Of a DNA stretch of 28,261 nucleotides, positions 8,618 to 14,918 are shown piece by piece. The DNA lies in NCBI GenBank assembly GCA_039029515.1, contig JBCCFX010000021.1, positions 1 to 28,261 of the forward strand. Direction: 5' to 3'. The notes under the pieces are model-generated. The model ran no database searches. It was not told the origin of the DNA and saw only the letters and a program-made list of their open reading frames with translations. The DNA comes from JBCCFX01 sp039029515 (GTDB lineage Bacteria; Planctomycetota; Phycisphaerae; Phycisphaerales; SM1A02). Every line of letters starts with the position of its first letter. The first letter of the stretch is position 1. The position numbers were made by a program, and so were the translations under genes.

Positions 8618-9855
8618 CAGTCTGGCAGTACGTCGCCGTTGAAAGTAAGAGTCGTACACAGCGTGACGGCCAGTTGACCGCATCATCATCATCCGAAGCG
8701 CGAACACAACTCCGCCGCGCCGGTCTGCAGATCGTCAGGCTTCGCGAAGTTCGTGCGAAATCACAACGGTCATCGAAGTACGCCAACTCGTATGTGGATG
8801 AACTTCACAAGTTCATCGCTCAACACCATCGCCGCCGCCGGCATCAGGTACGAGCTGACTTCTTTGATGGGCTATCGACACTCCTGTCGAGCGGCGTTCC
8901 TTTGCTCCAGGCGATCGAGACGCTTGCCGATGCGAATGATCACAGTGCGCGCTCATACCGGCGAATGCTTGAGACGTTGCGAGAGGAACTGCGCGGCGGC
9001 CAGTCGTTGTCAGAATCGATGGCGCGCCATGATGATTGGTTCGAACCGACTGAAGTCGCGATGATCGCCGCGGGCCAGCAAGGAGGCCATCTTGATCGTG
9101 TCCTTGCTCGCCTCGCAACGCAGCAGGCTCGATCGAGCGCGCTGTACGCCAAGTTGATTGGAACATTGATGTATCCCGCGGTGATCACCGTCGTCGCGAT
9201 CGGCGTCATGGTGTTCATGAGCCTGCGGACGCTTCCCGAACTTGCCGGCCTTCTCATTGATGCCGACGTTCCGGTGCCGGGACTCACGCAGATTGTGATG
9301 TCACTCGGCCAGGGGCTTGCATCATTCTGGTGGGTCGGCGTCATGCTCACGGGGCTTGTATTCGCCACCATTCCAATCATTCGACTGATGTCGGTACGTC
9401 TCGGTGTATCGATTCAGGTGCCGCGACCGCGCTTGATGCGCCGACTCGCAGTCGCGCGATTCTCCATGCAGATGTCAGAGCTACTTCGTTCCGGCATCAC
9501 CATGGTGGATGCACTGCGAATCCTCGCGCCAACAACGGCGTGCGCGCCACTTCGCACCGCGCTGACATCGGCATGTGACGATCTTCAGGCCGGCATCGCT
9601 GTTGACGAAGTGTTTGCCGCCGATCGTTGGTTTGATGCGGAGTATCGACAGCTCATCTCCGTCGGTGAGGCAAGTGGTGAACTGCCTGAGCTCCTCGATC
9701 GCCTTGGACAGCGGTACGAACGAAGCGCGCAGCGATCGATTGAACGACTCGCTTCGGTGCTGGAGCCAGCGACGATCCTCGTGCTCGCAAGCGGCGTGGG
9801 CGTCGTGGTGATGGCGGCGGTGTTACCACTGCTTCGAATGCAGGAGATTGTGTGA
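8614..9855 (+). CDS. gspF: type II secretion inner-membrane platform protein GspF
   Basis: A 413-residue polytopic protein of the inner-membrane platform that contacts GspE. It has the family's duplicated cytoplasmic domain. The first copy holds RADFFDGLSTLLSSGVPLLQ near 80-99 and FEPTEVAMIAAGQQGGHLDR near 143-162. The second holds RFSMQMSELLRSGITMVDAL and YRQLISVGEASGELPELLDR. Three membrane segments are visible near 181-204 (GTLMYPAVITVVAIGVMVFM), 238-258 and 385-407 (EPATILVLASGVGVVVMA). The length is usual for GspF. The start overlaps gspE's stop (ATGA at 8614) and its TGA overlaps the gspG ATG. Confidence 0.97.
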   Translation: MTVWQYVAVESKSRTQRDGQLTASSSSEARTQLRRAGLQIVRLREVRAKSQRSSKYANSYVDELHKFIAQHHRRRRHQVRADFFDGLSTLLSSGVPLLQAIETLADANDHSARSYRRMLETLREELRGGQSLSESMARHDDWFEPTEVAMIAAGQQGGHLDRVLARLATQQARSSALYAKLIGTLMYPAVITVVAIGVMVFMSLRTLPELAGLLIDADVPVPGLTQIVMSLGQGLASFWWVGVMLTGLVFATIPIIRLMSVRLGVSIQVPRPRLMRRLAVARFSMQMSELLRSGITMVDALRILAPTTACAPLRTALTSACDDLQAGIAVDEVFAADRWFDAEYRQLISVGEASGELPELLDRLGQRYERSAQRSIERLASVLEPATILVLASGVGVVVMAAVLPLLRMQEIV

Positions 9856-10271
9856 TGAATCGACGTGGACTGACGTTGGTCGAGATCCTTGCCGTCCTGG
9901 TCATCCTCGGGCTGATCTCGGCCACACTTGTCATCGGGTTTTCGAGCAAGTTCGGTGCGGCGAAGCATGAGCTCGCCAAGACCAGCCTTGGCACGGTCGT
10001 GAATCACCTTGAACTCTACAAGGTTGAACATGATCTGTTTCCGACGAATGACATCGGCATTCGCGCCCTTACAGATGGCCACGCAACGCCTGCTGCGACG
10101 TACTACCTCAGTCAGGACAAGATCCTCGATCCGTGGGGACGTGAGTTTCAATATCTGACGCCGGGACCGGATGGTCATCCGTTTGAACTGATCAGCTTCG
10201 GCGCCGATGGCCAACCCGGCGGTGATGGCGAGAACGCAGACATCACGTCGACAAACCTGCGAGGATCGTGA
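9855..10271 (+). CDS. gspG: major pseudopilin GspG
   Basis: A 138-residue major pseudopilin, the building block of the type II secretion pseudopilus. The N-terminus MNRRG/LTLVEILAVLVILG has the prepilin peptidase site with Gly at -1 and Glu at +5, followed by the hydrophobic helix. The C-terminal part has the GspG-specific pattern ILDPWGREFQY...PFELISFGADGQPGG, which forms the calcium-binding loop in known homologues. I chose ATG 9855, which shares one base with gspF's TGA (TGATG). A GTG at 9852 is also in frame. Prepilin peptidase is not encoded in this window, so processing must be done by an enzyme encoded elsewhere. Confidence 0.96.
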   Translation: MNRRGLTLVEILAVLVILGLISATLVIGFSSKFGAAKHELAKTSLGTVVNHLELYKVEHDLFPTNDIGIRALTDGHATPAATYYLSQDKILDPWGREFQYLTPGPDGHPFELISFGADGQPGGDGENADITSTNLRGS

Positions 10272-10693
10272 TGCGCCGATCGTTCACGCTCATTGAGTTA
10301 CTCGCGGTCACCGTCATCATCGGCATGACAACCGCGGCGGTCGCAGGCACGATGCTCCGCGCAGCGTCAAGCTCGTCTGTGTCACTGACGATCGAACGGA
10401 TCGCGCAACTCGACAATACCGCCCGATTGCATGCGCGCATGGATTGCCCGATCTTCATTGTGTACGAAGAGTCAAGCCATCGTCTCGTGGCGAAGTCGTC
10501 GCGCGGGTTGATCGCCAGGACAGTCGAGATACCGGAAGGAATGACGTTCGACCTCCGGCCCAACGACGAATGTACGCCCATCCGAATCGATCGATCAGGG
10601 CGTTCAACGGACTACGTCTTCGCCCTTGAGGGCGACGTCGAGACAACGGTTCGGATCTGCGGATCTACCGGTCGTGTGGAGCGCCGGCCATGA
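10271..10693 (+). CDS. gspH: minor pseudopilin GspH-like
   Basis: A 140-residue minor pseudopilin placed directly after gspG, as in most type II systems. The N-terminus MRRS/FTLIELLAVTVIIG has the hydrophobic helix and Glu at +5, but the residue before the expected cut is Ser, not the nearly invariant Gly. The rest is a small beta-rich domain without a clear motif, which suits the variable globular part of GspH. The ATG at 10271 overlaps gspG's stop (TGATG). The name rests on position and N-terminus because the sequence after the helix is divergent. Confidence 0.85.
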   Translation: MRRSFTLIELLAVTVIIGMTTAAVAGTMLRAASSSSVSLTIERIAQLDNTARLHARMDCPIFIVYEESSHRLVAKSSRGLIARTVEIPEGMTFDLRPNDECTPIRIDRSGRSTDYVFALEGDVETTVRICGSTGRVERRP

Positions 10694-11073
10694 ACGTGAA
10701 CCGGTACCAAGGCATGACGCTCGTCGAAGTGCTCGCCGCACTTGTGTTACTGAGCATCGTCGCGGCAGCGTGCACATCTACCTTGCGCGGTGCGTTTCAA
10801 TCACTTGAATCCATACGAGTCATTCCAGGCACCGGTGAACTTTCGATAATTGCCGACGATGCAGCTGCGCTATGTCATGAATCTACAGCCGGCTTGCCGA
10901 CAGAAACGCCCATGGAACTCTCAGTCGATTGCGATGACGGTTCCGTCGCAGTCGTTCTGATCGCGACCGTCGACTCCGGTGAGCCATCATCCGGCACGTG
11001 GATTCGGATCGAACTTGGAGACGAGTCATCATTTCGCTGGATTCCGAAGCCTGAATCCGAGGTGATGCAATGA
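10690..11073 (+). CDS. gspI: minor pseudopilin GspI-like
   Basis: A 127-residue minor pseudopilin. The N-terminus MNVNRYQG/MTLVEVLAALVLLSI has Gly at -1, Glu at +5 and a hydrophobic helix, matching GspI proteins, whose first residues commonly read MTLxEVLxAL. The short acidic C-terminal domain fits the tip complex formed with GspJ and GspK. The start overlaps gspH's stop by ATGA, and the end overlaps gspJ in the same way. Assignment among the minor pseudopilins relies on gene order G-H-I-J-K. Confidence 0.88.
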   Translation: MNVNRYQGMTLVEVLAALVLLSIVAAACTSTLRGAFQSLESIRVIPGTGELSIIADDAAALCHESTAGLPTETPMELSVDCDDGSVAVVLIATVDSGEPSSGTWIRIELGDESSFRWIPKPESEVMQ

Positions 11074-11549
11074 ACCAGCGCGGCATGACGCTCATTGAGA
11101 TTCTCGTGTCCATCGGCTTACTGACGGCCATCATCGGCGCAGCCGGCACGTGGATTCGAACGGTCGGCCGGACGCAAATCGCAGTCTCTGATGCACAACA
11201 TGGCGTACAGAGTGTCGACGACTTGCAGCGGTCAATACGCGAAGGCTTGCTTGCCGGTGATGTGTTGCCACGCACCGTTCCAAAGGTCGAATGCCGCGGC
11301 TCTACATTGCTCATTCGCACTCGATCGCCAAAGACTGGACAAACGATCGAGCGGTCATACCGACACGACTTCAATCAGCGCAGTGTCGTTGTGGACGAGT
11401 TTGAAGGCCATGGAGATCCGATCACGCTCGCAACCGAAGTGCGTTCATTTCAATGTGACTTTGCCAATGATTCGGAGTCCGCGATCCGAATCGTCCTCGA
11501 ACTGAATGATGTTGAGCCCATCGAATGGATCGAATTGATTCCATGGTGA
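11070..11549 (+). CDS. gspJ: minor pseudopilin GspJ-like
   Basis: A 159-residue minor pseudopilin. The N-terminus MNQRG/MTLIEILVSIGLLTAI has the peptidase site, Glu at +5 and the hydrophobic helix. The globular part ends with the alternating pattern seen in GspJ (SAIRIVLELNDVEPIEWIEL). It would join GspI and GspK at the tip of the pseudopilus. The start overlaps gspI's stop (ATGA), and the end overlaps gspK by TGATG. The length is a little short for GspJ, which is usually near 200 residues. Confidence 0.87.
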   Translation: MNQRGMTLIEILVSIGLLTAIIGAAGTWIRTVGRTQIAVSDAQHGVQSVDDLQRSIREGLLAGDVLPRTVPKVECRGSTLLIRTRSPKTGQTIERSYRHDFNQRSVVVDEFEGHGDPITLATEVRSFQCDFANDSESAIRIVLELNDVEPIEWIELIPW

Positions 11550-12412
11550 TGCGAGGCCATTCATCTCGACATCGCGGCCAGGCGCTTCTCGTGGTGCTCG
11601 GCATCCTCATGCTCATCATGCCTCTTGCATCCAGTGTGGCGTCACTGTCCACAAGCTTGAAGCTGCGCGTTCTGGTTGATGAACACACGCGCTTCGCCGA
11701 CGACCTGTTGATCGCTGCCCACGATCCAATTGTCCACTGGCTGCGAACTGATGGCGCATCCGTCGTATTGCCGCCGAGTTCCCTGATTCCAACCGTCGAG
11801 GTCATGCATGACACGTGGATCGATAATGGCCGACCATCTGAGATTCAGATTCGAGCGTGGGACCAGCGCGGCGTGCCGGGAGTCACGCTCGCGCAGCAAC
11901 CGGGACCATTACAGAACATGATTCCGGAACATGTGCTGGAAGCCGTACGCGATATCGAGTTCACGGATGATGCGCAGGTAGGTCTCGACATGGTGCACAT
12001 GGCGATGCCGACCGTTGTCGTGTTCCCGCAAGCGGAAAACACGGCAAATGAAGCCGCCATCGGTGCACATGTCGCGACGCACAACGGTGCGTTGCGTGAT
12101 CCCGGTGCGATCAATGTCAGCACGGCACCTATGCCGTTGGTGGAACGCGTACTGCTCCTGAGCGGACGCGGTGGCGAGGATCTCATCCATGCAGCGCGGT
12201 CGGCCGGCGAAGTTCCAGCTGTTCCGGCAATGCCAAACTCGAGCAACCAGAACACTCAGCGCCGTCTCCCGCAACTCGTTGCTGGCAGTGACACATGGGC
12301 GTTTCGCGTCGACATTCGCGCAGGTGTGGTTCATCGTTCGTGGTGGCTCGTCTATCGCGCCCAGCGCGGCCGATCATGGACCTGCATACAGAGGATTCCC
12401 ATTCATGAGTAA
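11549..12412 (+). CDS. gspK: minor pseudopilin GspK
   Basis: A 287-residue protein, the largest minor pseudopilin. The N-terminus RHRG/QALLVVLGILMLIM has the prepilin cut and helix but lacks Glu at +5, the characteristic exception in GspK. The middle holds TRFADDLLIAAHDPIVHWL, matching the start of the GspK globular domain. The later INVSTAPMPLVERVLLLSG matches the conserved INxNTAP region near the SAM-like fold. I chose ATG 11549, which makes TGATG with gspJ's stop like the neighbouring junctions. ATGs at 11543 and 11525 are alternatives. The end overlaps the next gene by 8 bp. Confidence 0.92.
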   Translation: MRGHSSRHRGQALLVVLGILMLIMPLASSVASLSTSLKLRVLVDEHTRFADDLLIAAHDPIVHWLRTDGASVVLPPSSLIPTVEVMHDTWIDNGRPSEIQIRAWDQRGVPGVTLAQQPGPLQNMIPEHVLEAVRDIEFTDDAQVGLDMVHMAMPTVVVFPQAENTANEAAIGAHVATHNGALRDPGAINVSTAPMPLVERVLLLSGRGGEDLIHAARSAGEVPAVPAMPNSSNQNTQRRLPQLVAGSDTWAFRVDIRAGVVHRSWWLVYRAQRGRSWTCIQRIPIHE

Positions 12413-12938
12413 TCCACTGTCAACTTGGAGGCGAACTCAGGCGGGCATCGCAGTCTTCGGCGTCGTGGCATGCGCAGCGCTGGCACTGTGGGCATACCGG
12501 CCACTTGATCTCCAATCGACAAGGATTGAGATGGATGATGCCGATGTGCCGCCCGTCGATGGCCTGGCACGAGTGCCGCAACCGCTCGACCAATCGGTGT
12601 TTGATGTTCGCCTGTGGAATCCGCCACCGGTGCCTGTTGTTGCGGTGGAAGAACAGTCGATCGAACAGCCGCGGCGGGTACCGTTGCAGCTTGATCTGCT
12701 CGCCATCCGTTCAACCGAACATGGTCACACTGCAATTGTGTTCGATCGATCCAGTGACACGATTCTCGAGATCGCCGTCGGGCACACCGTCCAGCAGTTT
12801 GAGGTCACGTCGGTCACTGAGCGCGAGGTGCTCCTCGCGCGCGGCAATGATGAGAGTGTTCTCACATTGGCCCAGCCAACCGACGGCATCATCTCTGAAT
12901 TGAAGGACGTCCTGAACGTGCAGGGTGGAGCATCGTGA
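12405..12938 (+). CDS. gspC: GspC/PilP-like inner-membrane coupling protein
   Basis: A 177-residue protein with a short cytoplasmic N-terminus, one membrane helix (GIAVFGVVACAALALWAY) and a periplasmic part. A Pro-rich linker precedes a C-terminal domain of the pattern LQLDLLAIRSTEHGHTAIVF...VGHTVQQFEVTSVTEREVLLAR...LTL. This is the beta-strand pattern of the GspC homology region (and the related PilP fold) that binds the secretin's N0 domain. No PDZ or coiled-coil domain follows, so it is shorter than classical GspC. It sits after gspK, whereas gspC usually opens the operon. The ATG at 12405 overlaps gspK, and its TGA overlaps the next ATG. The GspC call rests on domain pattern and context. 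Confidence 0.72.
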   Translation: MSNPLSTWRRTQAGIAVFGVVACAALALWAYRPLDLQSTRIEMDDADVPPVDGLARVPQPLDQSVFDVRLWNPPPVPVVAVEEQSIEQPRRVPLQLDLLAIRSTEHGHTAIVFDRSSDTILEIAVGHTVQQFEVTSVTEREVLLARGNDESVLTLAQPTDGIISELKDVLNVQGGAS

Positions 12939-13819
12939 TGGTGGCAGCGAGTGACATCCTCATGCTCCCCGCAAGCGCGTTCTATTGGGCTGAGATTGAC
13001 GCCTCGTCACTCCCGCGACGATTGCGAGCTTCGCGTGAACACCTTGCATACCTCGCTGAGCCGTTCCTGCCGGCATCGCTGGACGAGATACAGCTCGACT
13101 TTGTGCGAACGGGTGATTCGACATGGTTGGCCGTTGGAATGCCGCACGATCGGATTGATGCGATCGCATCGAGTTTCGTGCAACTTCGTCCATCACATGG
13201 CCCTGACTTCGAGACGTCGATGCCAATGAGCGAACCAGATCTCGCACGTATCAACCTACTCCGTGATCGACATGAACCGGCGTCCATTCAACTTGCTCGT
13301 CGACGTGCCGTCGGTCTTGCGGCCGTCATCATGATTGGGTGCACGGTCCTCGCGTGCCTCGGCATGCAGCGCCGTGCCAATGGCCTCAATGCAGCAATAG
13401 CAGAATTACGGCTCACCGTGTCTGACATCTACCGGGAGACGCTTGGGCCGGCGAACAGCCGACAATCTCGACCGATTCAAATGCTCGCGGAACTTCGAGC
13501 GCTGCAGCGAGCTGCAAATGCCGAAGCGCGTGACGCTAATGCATCGGATGTCACGCCGATCCTCACTAGCTTGCTCGCAAAGTGGCCGGGCGACCTCCAT
13601 GCACTGACGAATCACGTCATTGTGACGAATCAGGGTGCATCGATTGAGGCGATTGTGCCGGAGCACGATGATGCGGCTGCGTTTCGGGCGGCGCTTGCAT
13701 CAAGTGAAGACGAACTTAGTGTTCAGTTCGATGTGCCAAGTCCCGGCCTGCGCACCGTCAAGGACGGCGTGCGGATCACCGTGCAACCGAGCATCGCATT
13801 CGATTCTGGAGACATGTGA
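12938..13819 (+). CDS. gspL: GspL-like platform protein with shortened cytoplasmic domain
   Basis: A 293-residue protein with a cytoplasmic N-terminus (1-122), one membrane helix near 124-143 (AVGLAAVIMIGCTVLACLGM), an alpha-helical stretch and a small periplasmic alpha/beta domain (HVIVTNQGASIEAIVPEHDD). The N-terminal part keeps the GspL pattern EHLAYLAEPFLPASLDEIQL...WLAVGMPHDRIDAI. In classical GspL this belongs to an actin-like cytoplasmic domain of about 230 residues, but only about 120 remain here. GspL links the GspE ATPase to the inner-membrane platform. I chose ATG 12938 (TGATG with the previous gene) over GTG 12935. The assignment is supported by position between the gspC-like and gspM-like genes. 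Confidence 0.75.
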   Translation: MVAASDILMLPASAFYWAEIDASSLPRRLRASREHLAYLAEPFLPASLDEIQLDFVRTGDSTWLAVGMPHDRIDAIASSFVQLRPSHGPDFETSMPMSEPDLARINLLRDRHEPASIQLARRRAVGLAAVIMIGCTVLACLGMQRRANGLNAAIAELRLTVSDIYRETLGPANSRQSRPIQMLAELRALQRAANAEARDANASDVTPILTSLLAKWPGDLHALTNHVIVTNQGASIEAIVPEHDDAAAFRAALASSEDELSVQFDVPSPGLRTVKDGVRITVQPSIAFDSGDM

Positions 13820-14331
13820 TGGCCCGATCATCTGTCCTGACGCTCGGAACCATTGGCGCGACATGCATGTGTGTATGCGCGCTCTGGTTTCGCGGCTACA
13901 CGCAAGCTCATAAAGCGCACGACAATGCACGCGCTTCGCTGGTCGCAACGTCGAATCAGGCGAAGTCAATCAACACGCTTCGTGCTGCAGACTCGCGCGT
14001 GGCCTTACAGCCGCCACCAAAAGATGACCTGATTGCGGAGCTTGGTCGTGCACTTGCGGCCGCCGGCATCCCATCTAATCGACTGCAGGAAGTTTCGGAA
14101 CCCGACGACGAAGAGGTTGGCGAATCAGGCGGAGCATTGATCTTCCGCCGGTTATGCCGAGTGGTCATCACGGGTGTCTCGCCGCAGGATACAGGTCGAG
14201 TTCTGGAATCGCTCCGAACACACGTCGGTGCGTGGTCGCCATCTCGAATCGAAATGATCCACGATCGAACCGCCGGCGATGAGGACGTTCATCAACTCAT
14301 CCTGACGTTGTCGGCGGTGTATGTGGAGTAG
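13819..14331 (+). CDS. gspM: GspM-like platform protein
   Basis: A 170-residue bitopic protein with an N-terminal membrane helix (VLTLGTIGATCMCVCALWF), a helical segment and a C-terminal ferredoxin-like alpha/beta domain (CRVVITGVSPQDTGRVLESL, then IEMIHDRT and LILTLSAVYVE). This is the architecture of GspM and of its pilus counterpart PilO, partners of GspL and PilN. It is the last gene of the secretion operon. The start overlaps gspL's stop as TGATG. The sequence is divergent, as usual for this family, so the name leans on architecture and position. Confidence 0.75.
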   Translation: MARSSVLTLGTIGATCMCVCALWFRGYTQAHKAHDNARASLVATSNQAKSINTLRAADSRVALQPPPKDDLIAELGRALAAAGIPSNRLQEVSEPDDEEVGESGGALIFRRLCRVVITGVSPQDTGRVLESLRTHVGAWSPSRIEMIHDRTAGDEDVHQLILTLSAVYVE

Positions 14332-14335
14332 TGCA

Positions 14336-14357
14336 CATTCGCGAACAGCTGCGAATG
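14336..14357 (+). terminator. hairpin just after the secretion operon
   Basis: A perfect 7-bp inverted repeat, CATTCGC and GCGAATG, with an 8-base loop begins four bases after gspM's stop. There is no T-run after it, so it would be a weak or factor-assisted terminator or an mRNA 3'-end protector. It is also the last secretion-linked structure before the mobile element. It contains the palindrome TTCGCGAA and could instead be a protein site belonging to the element. Confidence 0.35.
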
Positions 14358-14415
14358 CCAAATCGCGCTTGATAGCATCCCAACAGCGGATTCTGGCGCG
14401 TTCGTGCGAACAAGA

Positions 14416-14460
14416 GCCTCCTTCTAGAGGGACCAATTCGGTCCTGACCAGAATGGAGGC
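14416..14460 (+). promoter_or_regulatory. RNA-like leader that would mask the ribosome-binding site
   Basis: GCCTCCTTCT (14416-14425) can pair with AGAA-T-GGAGGC (14450-14460), making ten base pairs with one bulged T. The GGAGG in the 3' arm is the Shine-Dalgarno of the HTH gene starting at 14468. Between the arms is a second perfect hairpin, GGACC-AATTC-GGTCC (14430-14444). A folded transcript would hide the ribosome-binding site, so initiation may depend on opening this stem. A DNA-level role (operator, att arm) is also possible. Confidence 0.5.
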
Positions 14461-14467
14461 CGTTTGT

Positions 14468-14689
14468 ATGGCTACGACTCGACCGGCGAGGCTTCGGACA
14501 CCTGGTGTCCTGGCCGATGATCTCAACGTTCCACTACATCGTGTGCTGTACGTTCTACGTACCAGAGCGCACATCGTGCCGTCAGCGTCCGCTGGCCGAC
14601 TGCGGCTCTATGATCGCAGGGCAGTCGCCCTTATTCGTCACGAGTTGAATGCCATTGACGCCCGCCGAAGAGGGGGTGGCGATGGATAA
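14468..14689 (+). CDS. small MerR-type helix-turn-helix protein
   Basis: A 73-residue basic protein. The ATG at 14468 has GGAGG at 14455-14459 (spacing 8). Residues about 10-60 read TPGVLADDLNVPLHRVLYVL, then IVPSASAGRLRLYDRRAV. This is a winged-HTH MerR/excisionase pattern: a first helix-turn-helix, then the wing with an Arg-rich GRLRLYD strand. It ends ALIRHELNAIDARR, a C-terminal helix I associate with small HTH proteins on planctomycete integrated elements. It is the first gene of the element and overlaps the next HTH gene by 8 bp. It may act as an excisionase or as a regulator of the element operon. Which one cannot be told from sequence. Confidence 0.75.
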   Translation: MATTRPARLRTPGVLADDLNVPLHRVLYVLRTRAHIVPSASAGRLRLYDRRAVALIRHELNAIDARRRGGGDG

Positions 14690-14918
14690 GCAACTTTCGA
14701 ATCAAGTTGACTTCCCTAAGGGGTTGTTTGACGCGTCCGGGCGACTCGCGTTGCGGCCGGCCGAGGCTGCCAAGGCGCTTGGGATCGGCGAACGGCTGCT
14801 TTGGTCGAAGACGAAGAGTGGTGAGATTCCACACGCTCGTATCGGTCGAACGGTTGTCTACTCCATCGATGCATTGCGCGAGTACCTCGCGCAGCAATCG
14901 AAGGGGGGTCGACGATGA
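14682..14918 (+). CDS. small HTH (excisionase-family) protein
   Basis: A 78-residue protein. The ATG at 14682 has the purine run GAGGGGG a few bases upstream and overlaps the previous gene's end. An upstream in-frame ATG at 14649 is less likely. Residues about 20-72 read LALRPAEAAKALGIGERLLW, then SGEIPHARIGRTVVYSIDAL and REYLAQQ. This is the HTH_17/excisionase domain: the helix-turn-helix AAKALGIGERLLW, then the wing IPHARIGRTVVY. Such proteins act as recombination directionality factors or transcription factors on integrated elements. It overlaps the primase gene by ATGA, so it is co-translated with it. Confidence 0.82.
   Translation: MDKQLSNQVDFPKGLFDASGRLALRPAEAAKALGIGERLLWSKTKSGEIPHARIGRTVVYSIDALREYLAQQSKGGRR

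Noticed and set aside
14400..14411. GTTCGTGCGAAC as a LexA box
   Set aside because: The half-sites are in the opposite order to the Gram-positive GAAC-N4-GTTC box and do not match the alphaproteobacterial GTTC-N7-GTTC form.
14332..14467. Left attachment site as a copy of the tRNA-Pro 3' end
   Set aside because: No stretch resembling the T-arm or acceptor sequence of the tRNA is present here.
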